Origin: Brassica napus
Taxonomy: Eukaryota; Streptophyta; Magnoliopsida; Brassicales; Brassicaceae
Direction: 5' to 3'
DNA length: 64,000 nucleotides
Assembly: GCF_020379485.1 (NCBI RefSeq)
Contig: NW_026015129.1
Coordinates: 1 to 64,000, forward strand
In this document: positions 34,801-46,824 of the stretch, in pieces
How positions within the stretch are numbered: position 1 is the stretch's first letter
Layout of the letters: each line of letters begins with the position of its first letter
Made by a program: the position numbers and the translations under genes
Notes under the pieces: model-generated
What the model was told of the DNA's origin: nothing
Seen by the model: only the letters and a program-made list of their open reading frames with translations
The model's database searches: none

Positions 34801-36040
34801 GATTATCACACCTATCCGTTGTGCTGCTTAAACACACAGACTCCACAGGACTAGGCGCCTCAGTTGTTTGGAGATGATAGAGCTGATGCTTGCTGTCTCC
34901 TCTGCCAATAACCCTTCCAGTCTTCAAATCCTGGAACTCAACTTCATTTGGTCTGAAAACCACTTGACAATCCAGATCAACTGTAGCCTTCTTAACTGAG
35001 ATTAGATTGGATGTAAACTGAGGTAGGTAGAAGGCAGTAGAGTTCTTCTCAAACAGCTTGAGGTTTCCCACTCCTTCTATTGGGATCCTGGTACCATTGG
35101 CTATCATGACACTCCCTGTTGCTGCTTTAACCTCACTGATTAGTCTCTTGTCACTGATCATGTGGTGTGTTGCTCCAGAGTCAATGATGATGGGTTTAGA
35201 TGTGGATGCTTTGGCAGGAGCACCCAGACTCCGGGTCGTAGCCAAAGCATACACATGCTTAACCAACTCATCCCATTCCTTCTTTGTCACACACTCATCT
35301 GCCCTCTTGGTATCCATTCCTCTCATATCCGCACTGTCTCCTACTGTTTCTCCCATGTAAGCTGAGTATGAACACTCTCCTATAACCATCTGCTGAAGTA
35401 CATCCTTGATTCTCTTCAAGATTACACTCATCCTGCCACTTAAGTGCTCAGACTCGCTATCCTTTCTCCATACCCTTCTCTTCATTAACCACTCCTTAGA
35501 AAGTTTTCTCAACCTTCCCCTCTTACAGCTTGTACCTCCCTTCCATCTTTCTGGCTTCCTGTTCATTTCCCACACATCACAAGTATATTTAACAAGCTCA
35601 CATACCTCTTCCATAAGGAAGCTGAAGATCACATCTTGCTTCCTCCTTTCTTGACTACATCTCGGATTTGATGTGTGTGTCTTCACCACATCTAGCTCTG
35701 ACCACACTTCTCTCAGCCTTCCCACAAGCTGATAACACTCATCCTTTCCTTGTCTCAAGCCGCGGATCACCCCTCTGTCCTCAATGACTCTCACAAGCTT
35801 GGACTTGCCTAAAGTTGCTTCAATCTCACTCTTTGTAGTGTTTCCTTGAACAACTTCATTTCCCAGCTTCAGACCTCTTGTCTGACCTTCTTCAGTAGCC
35901 ATTTCCATGAAAGGTTTCCCCTTTCCATGACTACTCCATAACCCACAGCTTTCCAAAGCTCTTTTAGCCCACCTTGACCACTCGCCAAGCCTCTCCTCTT
36001 CAGTCTTCACAGTTGACTCAGGTCTGTGCTCCATTTCCAT
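31856..36040 (-). CDS. Copia gag-pol polyprotein, intact (1394 aa)
   Basis: Single open frame from the ATG at 36040; the frame is open slightly further upstream but without an ATG. Order: gag (about residues 1-280), aspartic protease DSGATHHM (Asp about 287), integrase zinc-binding part (WHARLGHPH, CEACILGKH), integrase core with D about 472, D 534 and E 570 (35-residue D-E spacing), the RRSTRIRRDPSNWVNTR linker, reverse transcriptase with WQMDVKNAF and YVDD (about 1073-1076), and RNase H with YCDADWAGD, AEAEYRAM and HCDNQAA. This is the gag-PR-IN-RT-RH order of Ty1/copia. No CCHC zinc knuckle is visible in gag, unlike family A; a basic segment rich in K and R before GECSYSAYMGE may bind RNA instead. 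All catalytic residues are present. The product is cleaved by its own protease, forms virus-like particles and copies element RNA for integration. Confidence 0.95.
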   Translation of the reverse strand: MEMEHRPESTVKTEEERLGEWSRWAKRALESCGLWSSHGKGKPFMEMATEEGQTRGLKLGNEVVQGNTTKSEIEATLGKSKLVRVIEDRGVIRGLRQGKDECYQLVGRLREVWSELDVVKTHTSNPRCSQERRKQDVIFSFLMEEVCELVKYTCDVWEMNRKPERWKGGTSCKRGRLRKLSKEWLMKRRVWRKDSESEHLSGRMSVILKRIKDVLQQMVIGECSYSAYMGETVGDSADMRGMDTKRADECVTKKEWDELVKHVYALATTRSLGAPAKASTSKPIIIDSGATHHMISDKRLISEVKAATGSVMIANGTRIPIEGVGNLKLFEKNSTAFYLPQFTSNLISVKKATVDLDCQVVFRPNEVEFQDLKTGRVIGRGDSKHQLYHLQTTEAPSPVESVCLSSTTDRCDNLTWHARLGHPHAKAIELILPSMAFNHLECEACILGKHCRTVFPTSETRYENCFDLVHSDVWTAPCMSRDSHKYFVTFIDEKSKYTWITMIPSKDRVLEAFMNFQAYVTNQYNATVKILRSDNGGEYTSNAFKSHLAKHGIVQQTSCPYTPQQNGVAERKNRHLMEVARSIMFHMNVPKRFWSDAVQTACYLINRVPTRVLKKLSPFEVLNKTKPHIDHLRVFGCLCYVMSPGERRNKLEAKSTKAMFIGYSITQKGYKCYDPITRRVMVSREVKFVESKGYYEEKKWEDLEDLSRAPSEKATTLRVLLERLGIGLSQDQEPGRTGPTNQAGEAGGTTPLDHERGNGSESGEQEHNQEDSGQHDQEETQEVESGAQSGGNEQGEPAGNEQGEPTGLREEAQENVQAEEQVETLRRSTRIRRDPSNWVNTRVYYNAQAVEHPSQAMCSFAEFPEEHMVFMCNLDENEIPRSYEEAMKHKVWRDSVGDERDAMIRNDTWYESELPRGKKAVSSRWIFTIKYLANGEIDRHKTRLVARGFTQTYGEDYIDTFAPVAKLHTIRIVLSIATNLEWDLWQMDVKNAFLQGELEDEVYMLPPPGLEHLVKPGNVLRLKKAIYGLKQSPRAWYRKLSTTLNGRGFRKSELDHTLFTLVGPSGIIVILVYVDDLIITGSDKAGIKATKEFLRSVFDIKDLGEMKYFLGIEICRSKEGLFMSQRKYAMDMLKEADVLGGKIAKTPLEEGYKVLREGEVEENQLFEDAKLYRRMVGKLIYLTITRPDICFAVNQVSQHMQAPKVHHWKMVDRILRYLSGTSGQGVWMGCNGSTEVVGYCDADWAGDRVDRRSTTGYCTFIGGNLVTWKSKKQKVISCSSAEAEYRAMLKLTNELVWIKGILKHLEIEQSTPMTMHCDNQAAIHIASNSVFHERTKHIEVDCHKVRQMIILGVILPCYTRSEDQLADVFTKAARVKTMESILSRLGLIDLTPRS

Positions 36041-36174
36041 GTTGAGATGATTTGGATTCACCAGAACCTCTCACGCCACCAAGATAATGAAACCCAGGAG
36101 TTAAGAACACCAAGAACACTCAAGAACACTCAATAACTTTAAGGAAAAAGGAATCACACTCTCCCACTTTGCGC

Positions 36175-36192
36175 AACCTGGCTCTGATACCA
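36175..36192 (-). other. Primer-binding site, initiator tRNA-Met
   Basis: Minus-strand TGGTATCAGAGCCAGGTT directly adjoining the 5' LTR. The stretch 36041-36174 is the untranslated leader. Confidence 0.93.
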
Positions 36193-36710
36193 TATACACT
36201 TTTGTGTATTAGAGCATGATTCAACTAATCCAGGATAATCAGATGAAAAGATTAAAGAGATTAAGAGATTTTAGTGAGAGAATAGAGAGAGACTCAAAAC
36301 TCCATTAGATTGATTAATGAGAGAGTTTACAACACATATAGATTAGGGATACATCAATTCGTCCAGGTTCACTCTAGCTAGGATAGAAAGCATGTGTAGT
36401 CAAAGATGCTTGATTTAAACTAGCCAATAAGGTTCCTCACATGCTTGGGCATCTTGCTTTAGCTTTCCAGCTGGTGCCAGCCTGTCTAAAGCTCTCTAGC
36501 CTTGACCAGACCTTATCCAAACTCCTCCTTGCTTATTCAGACTCATCCTGGCGTGATTCACTCTTCACATAGATGCAAGGTAACTTCCCAAGTCTTTTAA
36601 CTCAGTTACCACAGTAACAATAAAGTTACTGTGGTAAATCTCCAAGTTACTGCCTGCTCCAAATCCCTTCCTCTATCCATGTATCCACTCTCCATCTCCT
36701 CATCTCAACA
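36193..36710 (-). repeat. 5' LTR of intact minus-strand copia
   Basis: 518 bp, identical by eye to 31196-31713. A likely TATA box (minus-strand CTATATG) is at about 36335-36341. It is followed by the CCTTT target duplication. Confidence 0.95.
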
Positions 36711-36715
36711 CCTTT

Positions 36716-36848
36716 TGCATGATCGACGGTCTCTGAATTGTCGTCAGATTGATATATTATACGACATTGGCTTGTATTTTTTTGGTGAGCCTTTCTTCTT
36801 TTTTTTGGACTTCTTTTGATTTGCTTGTTCCTGAACAAGGTCACATCA
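36716..36848 (-). repeat. 5' LTR of mini element, part 2 (right of copia insertion)
   Basis: 133 bp that complete the 601-bp LTR begun at 30728-31195; it ends CACATCA next to the GATAA target duplication and satellite. Confidence 0.9.
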
Positions 36849-39800
36849 GATAACTTCTTCATCCCAACTCCTATGAGATTTATTCAACTTCCTGGTGATT
36901 CTCCAACACTTTATGTATCCAAATCAAGCTTCTTACAAAGTGATTCATCCTGGTTTGATTGGAACGACGAAGAAGCTGTCCTATTCCCAAACTGGGAAAC
37001 TGGAATCACCTGATTAGAAAGTGGGATAACTTCTTCATCCCAACTCCTATGAGATTTATTCAACTTCCTGGTGATTCTCCACACTTTATGTATCCAAATC
37101 AAGCTTCTTACAAAGTGATTCATCCTGGTTTGATTGGAACGACGAAGAAGCTGTCCTATTCCCAAACTGGGAAACTGGAATCACCTGATTAGAAAGTGGG
37201 ATAACTTCTTCATCCCAACTCCTATGAGATTTATTCAACTTCCTGGTGATTCTCCACCACTTTATGTATCCAAATCAAGCTTCTTTCAAAGTGATTCATC
37301 CTGGTTTGATTGGAACGACGAAGAAGCTGTCCTATTCCCAAACTGGGAAACTGGAATCACCTGATTAGAAAGTGGGATAACTTCTTCATCCCAACTCCTA
37401 TGAGATTTATTCAACTTCCTGGTGATTCTCCAACACTTTATGTATCCAAATCAAGCTTCTTACAAAGTGATTCATCCTGGTTTGATTGGAACGACGAAGA
37501 AGCTGTCCTATTCCCAAACTGGGAAACTGGAATCACCTGATTAGAAAGTGGGATAACTTCTTCATCCCAACTCCTATGAGATTTATTCAACTTCCTGGTG
37601 ATTCTCCAACACTTTATGTATCCAAATCAAGCTTCTTACAAAGTGATTCATCCTGGTTTGATTGGAACGACGAAGAAGCTGTCCTATTCCCAAACTGGGA
37701 AACTGGAATCACCTGATTAGAAAGTGGGATAACTTCTTCATCCCAACTCCTATGAGATTTATTCAACTTCCTGGTGATTCTCCAACACTTTATGTATCCA
37801 AATCAAGCTTCTTACAAAGTGATTCATCCTGGTTTGATTGGAACGACGAAGAAGCTGTCCTATTCCCAAACTGGGAAACTGGAATCACCTGATTAGAAAG
37901 TGGGATAACTTCTTCATCCCAACTCCTATGAGATTTATTCAACTTCCTGGTGATTCTCCACCACTTTATGTATCCAAATCAAGCTTCTTACAAAGTGATT
38001 CATCCTGGTTTGATTGGAACGACGAAGAAGCTGTCCTATTCCCAAACTGGGAAACTGGAATCACCTGATTAGAAAGTGGGATAACTTCTTCATCCCAACT
38101 CCTATGAGATTTATTCAACTTCCTGGTGATTCTCCAACACTTTATGTATCCAAATCAAGCTTCTTACAAAGTGATTCATCCTGGTTTGATTGGAACGACG
38201 AAGAAGCTGTCCTATTCCCAAACTGGGAAACTGGAATCACCTGATTAGAAAGTGGGATAACTTCTTCATCCCAACTCCTATGAGATTTATTCAACTTCCT
38301 GGTGATTCTCCAACACTTTATGTATCCAAATCAAGCTTCTTACAAAGTGATTCATCCTGGTTTGATTGGAACGACGAAGAAGCTGTCCTATTCCCAAACT
38401 GGGAAACTGGAATCACCTGATTAGAAAGTGGGATAACTTCTTCATCCCAACTCCTATGAGATTTATTCAACTTCCTGGTGATTCTCCAACACTTTATGTA
38501 TCCAAATCAAGCTTCTTACAAAGTGATTCATCCTGGTTTGATTGGAACGACGAAGAAGCTGTCCTATTCCCAAACTGGGAAACTGGAATCACCTGATTAG
38601 AAAGTGGGATAACTTCTTCATCCCAACTCCTATGAGATTTATTCAACTTCCTGGTGATTCTCCACCACTTTATGTATCCAAATCAAGCTTCTTACAAAGT
38701 GATTCATCCTGGTTTGATTGGAACGACGAAGAAGCTGTCCTATTCCCAAACTGGGAAACTGGAATCACCTGATTAGAAAGTGGGATAACTTCTTCATCCC
38801 AACTCCTATGAGATTTATTCAACTTCCTGGTGATTCTCCAACACTTTATGTATCCAAATCAAGCTTCTTACAAAGTGATTCATCCTGGTTTGATTGGAAC
38901 GACGAAGAAGCTGTCCTATTCCCAAACTGGGAAACTGGAATCACCTGATTAGAAAGTGGGATAACTTCTTCATCCCAACTCCTATGAGATTTATTCAACT
39001 TCCTGGTGATTCTCCAACACTTTATGTATCCAAATCAAGCTTCTTACAAAGTGATTCATCCTGGTTTGATTGGAACGACGAAGAAGCTGTCCTATTCCCA
39101 AACTGGGAAACTGGAATCACCTGATTAGAAAGTGGGATAACTTCTTCATCCCAACTCCTATGAGATTTATTCAACTTCCTGGTGATTCTCCAACACTTTA
39201 TGTATCCAAATCAAGCTTCTTACAAAGTGATTCATCCTGGTTTGATTGGAACGACGAAGAAGCTGTCCTATTCCCAAACTGGGAAACTGGAATCACCTGA
39301 TTAGAAAGTGGGATAACTTCTTCATCCCAACTCCTATGAGATTTATTCAACTTCCTGGTGATTCTCCACCACTTTATGTATCCAAATCAAGCTTCTTACA
39401 AAGTGATTCATCCTGGTTTGATTGGAACGACGAAGAAGCTGTCCTATTCCCAAACTGGGAAACTGGAATCACCTGATTAGAAAGTGGGATAACTTCTTCA
39501 TCCCAACTCCTATGAGATTTATTCAACTTCCTGGTGATTCTCCAACACTTTATGTATCCAAATCAAGCTTCTTACAAAGTGATTCATCCTGGTTTGATTG
39601 GAACGACGAAGAAGCTGTCCTATTCCCAAACTGGGAAACTGGAATCACCTGATTAGAAAGTGGGATAACTTCTTCATCCCAACTCCTATGAGATTTATTC
39701 AACTTCCTGGTGATTCTCCAACACTTTATGTATCCAAATCAAGCTTCTTACAAAGTGATTCATCCTGGTTTGATTGGAACGACGAAGAAGCTGTCCTATT

Positions 39801-42800
39801 CCCAAACTGGGAAACTGGAATCACCTGATTAGAAAGTGGGATAACTTCTTCATCCCAACTCCTATGAGATTTATTCAACTTCCTGGTGATTCTCCAACAC
39901 TTTATGTATCCAAATCAAGCTTCTTACAAAGTGATTCATCCTGGTTTGATTGGAACGACGAAGAAGCTGTCCTATTCCCAAACTGGGAAACTGGAATCAC
40001 CTGATTAGAAAGTGGGATAACTTCTTCATCCCAACTCCTATGAGATTTATTCAACTTCCTGGTGATTCTCCACCACTTTATGTATCCAAATCAAGCTTCT
40101 TACAAAGTGATTCATCCTGGTTTGATTGGAACGACGAAGAAGCTGTCCTATTCCCAAACTGGGAAACTGGAATCACCTGATTAGAAAGTGGGATAACTTC
40201 TTCATCCCAACTCCTATGAGATTTATTCAACTTCCTGGTGATTCTCCAACACTTTATGTATCCAAATCAAGCTTCTTACAAAGTGATTCATCCTGGTTTG
40301 ATTGGAACGACGAAGAAGCTGTCCTATTCCCAAACTGGGAAACTGGAATCACCTGATTAGAAAGTGGGATAACTTCTTCATCCCAACTCCTATGAGATTT
40401 ATTCAACTTCCTGGTGATTCTCCAACACTTTATGTATCCAAATCAAGCTTCTTACAAAGTGATTCATCCTGGTTTGATTGGAACGACGAAGAAGCTGTCC
40501 TATTCCCAAACTGGGAAACTGGAATCACCTGATTAGAAAGTGGGATAACTTCTTCATCCCAACTCCTATGAGATTTATTCAACTTCCTGGTGATTCTCCA
40601 ACACTTTATGTATCCAAATCAAGCTTCTTACAAAGTGATTCATCCTGGTTTGATTGGAACGACGAAGAAGCTGTCCTATTCCCAAACTGGGAAACTGGAA
40701 TCACCTGATTAGAAAGTGGGATAACTTCTTCATCCCAACTCCTATGAGATTTATTCAACTTCCTGGTGATTCTCCACCACTTTATGTATCCAAATCAAGC
40801 TTCTTACAAAGTGATTCATCCTGGTTTGATTGGAACGACGAAGAAGCTGTCCTATTCCCAAACTGGGAAACTGGAATCACCTGATTAGAAAGTGGGATAA
40901 CTTCTTCATCCCAACTCCTATGAGATTTATTCAACTTCCTGGTGATTCTCCAACACTTTATGTATCCAAATCAAGCTTCTTACAAAGTGATTCATCCTGG
41001 TTTGATTGGAACGACGAAGAAGCTGTCCTATTCCCAAACTGGGAAACTGGAATCACCTGATTAGAAAGTGGGATAACTTCTTCATCCCAACTCCTATGAG
41101 ATTTATTCAACTTCCTGGTGATTCTCCAACACTTTATGTATCCAAATCAAGCTTCTTACAAAGTGATTCATCCTGGTTTGATTGGAACGACGAAGAAGCT
41201 GTCCTATTCCCAAACTGGGAAACTGGAATCACCTGATTAGAAAGTGGGATAACTTCTTCATCCCAACTCCTATGAGATTTATTCAACTTCCTGGTGATTC
41301 TCCAACACTTTATGTATCCAAATCAAGCTTCTTACAAAGTGATTCATCCTGGTTTGATTGGAACGACGAAGAAGCTGTCCTATTCCCAAACTGGGAAACT
41401 GGAATCACCTGATTAGAAAGTGGGATAACTTCTTCATCCCAACTCCTATGAGATTTATTCAACTTCCTGGTGATTCTCCACCATTTATGTATCCAAATCA
41501 AGCTTCTTACAAAGTGATTCATCCTGGTTTGATTGGAACGACGAAGAAGCTGTCCTATTCCCAAACTGGGAAACTGGAATCACCTGATTAGAAAGTGGGA
41601 TAACTTCTTCATCCCAACTCCTATGAGATTTATTCAACTTCCTGGTGATTCTCCACCACTTTATGTATCCAAATCAAGCTTCTTACAAAGTGATTCATCC
41701 TGGTTTGATTGGAACGACGAAGAAGCTGTCCTATTCCCAAACTGGGAAACTGGAATCACCTGATTAGAAAGTGGGATAACTTCTTCATCCCAACTCCTAT
41801 GAGATTTATTCAACTTCCTGGTGATTCTCCAACACTTTATGTATCCAAATCAAGCTTCTTACAAAGTGATTCATCCTGGTTTGATTGGAACGACGAAGAA
41901 GCTGTCCTATTCCCAAACTGGGAAACTGGAATCACCTGATTAGAAAGTGGGATAACTTCTTCATCCCAACTCCTATGAGATTTATTCAACTTCCTGGTGA
42001 TTCTCCAACACTTTATGTATCCAAATCAAGCTTCTTACAAAGTGATTCATCCTGGTTTGATTGGAACGACGAAGAAGCTGTCCTATTCCCAAACTGGGAA
42101 ACTGGAATCACCTGATTAGAAAGTGGGATAACTTCTTCATCCCAACTCCTATGAGATTTATTCAACTTCCTGGTGATTCTCCACCACTTTATGTATCCAA
42201 ATCAAGCTTCTTACAAAGTGATTCATCCTGGTTTGATTGGAACGACGAAGAAGCTGTCCTATTCCCAAACTGGGAAACTGGAATCACCTGATTAGAAAGT
42301 GGGATAACTTCTTCATCCCAACTCCTATGAGATTTATTCAACTTCCTGGTGATTCTCCAACACTTTATGTATCCAAATCAAGCTTCTTACAAAGTGATTC
42401 ATCCTGGTTTGATTGGAACGACGAAGAAGCTGTCCTATTCCCAAACTGGGAAACTGGAATCACCTGATTAGAAAGTGGGATAACTTCTTCATCCCAACTC
42501 CTATGAGATTTATTCAACTTCCTGGTGATTCTCCAACACTTTATGTATCCAAATCAAGCTTCTTACAAAGTGATTCATCCTGGTTTGATTGGAACGACGA
42601 AGAAGCTGTCCTATTCCCAAACTGGGAAACTGGAATCACCTGATTAGAAAGTGGGATAACTTCTTCATCCCAACTCCTATGAGATTTATTCAACTTCCTG
42701 GTGATTCTCCAACACTTTATGTATCCAAATCAAGCTTCTTACAAAGTGATTCATCCTGGTTTGATTGGAACGACGAAGAAGCTGTCCTATTCCCAAACTG

Positions 42801-45800
42801 GGAAACTGGAATCACCTGATTAGAAAGTGGGATAACTTCTTCATCCCAACTCCTATGAGATTTATTCAACTTCCTGGTGATTCTCCAACACTTTATGTAT
42901 CCAAATCAAGCTTCTTACAAAGTGATTCATCCTGGTTTGATTGGAACGACGAAGAAGCTGTCCTATTCCCAAACTGGGAAACTGGAATCACCTGATTAGA
43001 AAGTGGGATAACTTCTTCATCCCAACTCCTATGAGATTTATTCAACTTCCTGGTGATTCTCCACCACTTTATGTATCCAAATCAAGCTTCTTACAAAGTG
43101 ATTCATCCTGGTTTGATTGGAACGACGAAGAAGCTGTCCTATTCCCAAACTGGGAAACTGGAATCACCTGATTAGAAAGTGGGATAACTTCTTCATCCCA
43201 ACTCCTATGAGATTTATTCAACTTCCTGGTGATTCTCCAACACTTTATGTATCCAAATCAAGCTTCTTACAAAGTGATTCATCCTGGTTTGATTGGAACG
43301 ACGAAGAAGCTGTCCTATTCCCAAACTGGGAAACTGGAATCACCTGATTAGAAAGTGGGATAACTTCTTCATCCCAACTCCTATGAGATTTATTCAACTT
43401 CCTGGTGATTCTCCAACACTTTATGTATCCAAATCAAGCTTCTTACAAAGTGATTCATCCTGGTTTGATTGGAACGACGAAGAAGCTGTCCTATTCCCAA
43501 ACTGGGAAACTGGAATCACCTGATTAGAAAGTGGGATAACTTCTTCATCCCAACTCCTATGAGATTTATTCAACTTCCTGGTGATTCTCCAACACTTTAT
43601 GTATCCAAATCAAGCTTCTTACAAAGTGATTCATCCTGGTTTGATTGGAACGACGAAGAAGCTGTCCTATTCCCAAACTGGGAAACTGGAATCACCTGAT
43701 TAGAAAGTGGGATAACTTCTTCATCCCAACTCCTATGAGATTTATTCAACTTCCTGGTGATTCTCCACCACTTTATGTATCCAAATCAAGCTTCTTACAA
43801 AGTGATTCATCCTGGTTTGATTGGAACGACGAAGAAGCTGTCCTATTCCCAAACTGGGAAACTGGAATCACCTGATTAGAAAGTGGGATAACTTCTTCAT
43901 CCCAACTCCTATGAGATTTATTCAACTTCCTGGTGATTCTCCAACACTTTATGTATCCAAATCAAGCTTCTTACAAAGTGATTCATCCTGGTTTGATTGG
44001 AACGACGAAGAAGCTGTCCTATTCCCAAACTGGGAAACTGGAATCACCTGATTAGAAAGTGGGATAACTTCTTCATCCCAACTCCTATGAGATTTATTCA
44101 ACTTCCTGGTGATTCTCCAACACTTTATGTATCCAAATCAAGCTTCTTACAAAGTGATTCATCCTGGTTTGATTGGAACGACGAAGAAGCTGTCCTATTC
44201 CCAAACTGGGAAACTGGAATCACCTGATTAGAAAGTGGGATAACTTCTTCATCCCAACTCCTATGAGATTTATTCAACTTCCTGGTGATTCTCCAACACT
44301 TTATGTATCCAAATCAAGCTTCTTACAAAGTGATTCATCCTGGTTTGATTGGAACGACGAAGAAGCTGTCCTATTCCCAAACTGGGAAACTGGAATCACC
44401 TGATTAGAAAGTGGGATAACTTCTTCATCCCAACTCCTATGAGATTTATTCAACTTCCTGGTGATTCTCCACCATTTATGTATCCAAATCAAGCTTCTTA
44501 CAAAGTGATTCATCCTGGTTTGATTGGAACGACGAAGAAGCTGTCCTATTCCCAAACTGGGAAACTGGAATCACCTGATTAGAAAGTGGGATAACTTCTT
44601 CATCCCAACTCCTATGAGATTTATTCAACTTCCTGGTGATTCTCCAACACTTTATGTATCCAAATCAAGCTTCTTACAAAGTGATTCATCCTGGTTTGAT
44701 TGGAACGACGAAGAAGCTGTCCTATTCCCAAACTGGGAAACTGGAATCACCTGATTAGAAAGTGGGATAACTTCTTCATCCCAACTCCTATGAGATTTAT
44801 TCAACTTCCTGGTGATTCTCCAACACTTTATGTATCCAAATCAAGCTTCTTACAAAGTGATTCATCCTGGTTTGATTGGAACGACGAAGAAGCTGTCCTA
44901 TTCCCAAACTGGGAAACTGGAATCACCTGATTAGAAAGTGGGATAACTTCTTCATCCCAACTCCTATGAGATTTATTCAACTTCCTGGTGATTCTCCAAC
45001 ACTTTATGTATCCAAATCAAGCTTCTTACAAAGTGATTCATCCTGGTTTGATTGGAACGACGAAGAAGCTGTCCTATTCCCAAACTGGGAAACTGGAATC
45101 ACCTGATTAGAAAGTGGGATAACTTCTTCATCCCAACTCCTATGAGATTTATTCAACTTCCTGGTGATTCTCCACCACTTTATGTATCCAAATCAAGCTT
45201 CTTACAAAGTGATTCATCCTGGTTTGATTGGAACGACGAAGAAGCTGTCCTATTCCCAAACTGGGAAACTGGAATCACCTGATTAGAAAGTGGGATAACT
45301 TCTTCATCCCAACTCCTATGAGATTTATTCAACTTCCTGGTGATTCTCCAACACTTTATGTATCCAAATCAAGCTTCTTACAAAGTGATTCATCCTGGTT
45401 TGATTGGAACGACGAAGAAGCTGTCCTATTCCCAAACTGGGAAACTGGAATCACCTGATTAGAAAGTGGGATAACTTCTTCATCCCAACTCCTATGAGAT
45501 TTATTCAACTTCCTGGTGATTCTCCAACACTTTATGTATCCAAATCAAGCTTCTTACAAAGTGATTCATCCTGGTTTGATTGGAACGACGAAGAAGCTGT
45601 CCTATTCCCAAACTGGGAAACTGGAATCACCTGATTTGAAAGTGGGATAACTTCTTCATCCCAACTCCTATGAGATTTATTCAACTTCCTGGTGATTCTC
45701 CAACACTTTATGTATCCAAATCAAGCTTCTTACAAAGTGATTCATCCTGGTTTGATTGGAACGACGAAGAAGCTGTCCTATTCCCAAACTGGGAAACTGG

Positions 45801-46316
45801 AATCACCTGATTAGAAAGTGGGATAACTTCTTCATCCCAACTCCTATGAGATTTATTCAACTTCCTGGTGATTCTCCACCACTTTATGTATCCAAATCAA
45901 GCTTCTTACAAAGTGATTCATCCTGGTTTGATTGGAACGACGAAGAAGCTGTCCTATTCCCAAACTGGGAAACTGGAATCACCTGATTAGAAAGTGGGAT
46001 AACTTCTTCATCCCAACTCCTATGAGATTTATTCAACTTCCTGGTGATTATCCAACACTTTATGTATCCAAATCAAGCTTCTTACAAAGTGATTCATCCT
46101 GGTTTGATTGGAACGACGAAGAAGCTGTCCTATTCCCAAACTGGGAAACTGGAATCACCTGATTAGAAAGTGGGATAACTTCTTCATCCCAACTCCTATG
46201 AGATTTATTCAACTTCCTGGTGATTCTCCAACACTTTATGTATCCAAATCAAGCTTCTTACAAAGTGATTCATCCTGGCTTGATAGGAACGAAAAAGAAG
46301 CTGTCCTATTCCCAAA
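36849..46316 (+). repeat. CentBr-like satellite array 3 (~54 monomers, highly homogeneous)
   Basis: Same unit and orientation as the other arrays. Monomers are nearly identical except at the diagnostic CCAACA/CCACCA site, which repeats in a regular four-monomer pattern. Rare changes: CTTCTTTCAAAG (about 37285), CCACACTTT (about 37078), CCACCATTTATG (about 41479 and 44470), GATTTGAAAG (about 45635), GATTATCC (about 46045). The last monomer before the element at 46317 is divergent (TTGATAGGAACGAAAAAG). Confidence 0.94.
37255..45890 (+). repeat. 704-bp higher-order repeat (four-monomer, P-T-T-T)
   Basis: The CCACCA variant recurs at about 37255, 37959, 38663, 39367, 40071, 40775 and 41479, every 704 bp or four monomers, with three CCAACA monomers between. 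The phase breaks at 41479-43062 (steps of about 175, 528 and 880), then resumes at 43062, 43766, 44470, 45174 and 45878. This shows amplification in four-monomer blocks. Confidence 0.85.
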
Positions 46317-46806
46317 TGTTGAGATGAGAGAATAAAGAGTTGATATATTGAGAGAGGAAGAGAGTTGGAGTAGACAGTAACTTTGGAGTTTTACTGTGGT
46401 AACTTTAGTTTAACCACAGTAACAACTTGGGAAGTTATCTGATGGCATGAGAAGGTAACTTAGTGAAGGGAAGAGAGTAAACTCGACCAAAGAGGATAAG
46501 GAAGGATAAGGGAGCCTTTGACAGCCTGTATGATGCTGGAAAGGAGAGGATGCTTTTCTACTAGTGCAAGCATGTGAGAAAGCACAGCCAAGTGATTCAA
46601 AAGGAGTTCCAGCCTGTCCTTTGACTACACATGCTTATACATTTCGAAATTCCTTGTTGCTCTCTCTTTATATACTTGTAAACCCTCATCAGTATTAATT
46701 AATGGAGTTTTGAGTCTCTCTCTCTAGTCTCTCTCTTGTTCTTAATCTCTAATCTCTTTAATTCTCAGATTAAACTTAATCACTCTTTAAATCACAAAAT
46801 CTAATA
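46317..46806 (+). repeat. 5' LTR of intact plus-strand copia
   Basis: 490 bp, TGTTGAGATGAGAG...AATCTAATA. U3 has an inverted repeat (arms TTACTGTGGT at 46391 and ACCACAGTAA at 46413); a likely TATA box TTATATAC is at about 46669-46676; the U5 side is CT-rich. Confidence 0.95.
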
Positions 46807-46824
46807 TGGTATCAGAGCCAGGTT
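46807..46824 (+). other. Primer-binding site, initiator tRNA-Met
   Basis: TGGTATCAGAGCCAGGTT directly after the LTR; 18 nt complementary to the tRNA-iMet 3' end. Confidence 0.94.

Larger units (their letters stand above)
31196..36710 (-). mobile_element. Intact, recent Ty1/copia retrotransposon
   Basis: 5,515 bp on the minus strand, with a perfect target duplication CCTTT (31191-31195 and 36711-36715) made in the LTR of the mini element. It has two 518-bp LTRs that look identical by eye, an 18-nt tRNA-iMet PBS, one uninterrupted polyprotein frame and a polypurine tract. All parts needed for autonomous transposition appear present. It is related to but clearly different from the element at 46317-52060, with unlike LTRs and gag but similar pol. 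Confidence 0.95.
30033..36848 (-). mobile_element. Non-autonomous mini LTR element (probably Ty3/gypsy-derived) split by a copia insertion
   Basis: Flanked by a perfect target duplication GATAA (30028-30032 and 36849-36853) from the satellite. It consists of two 601-bp LTRs and only 94 bp between them; without the copia insert it is 1296 bp. On the minus strand the LTR starts TGATGTGACC. The PBS (30714-30725) is complementary to tRNA-iMet over 12 nt. The residual interior encodes RANPFEGGGDD just before the LTR, which resembles the C-terminal tail of plant chromovirus polyproteins, so descent from a Ty3/gypsy element is likely but not proven. It has no gag or pol and would need proteins from another element. 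Confidence 0.82.

Noticed and set aside
32085..35654. Several plus-strand frames of 65-100 codons inside the minus-strand copia element.
   Set aside because: They are antisense shadows of the 1394-codon polyprotein.
31196..36710. A Ty3/gypsy centromere-specific (CRM/CRB) element.
   Set aside because: Integrase precedes reverse transcriptase and no chromodomain is seen, so this element and the one at 46317 are Ty1/copia.
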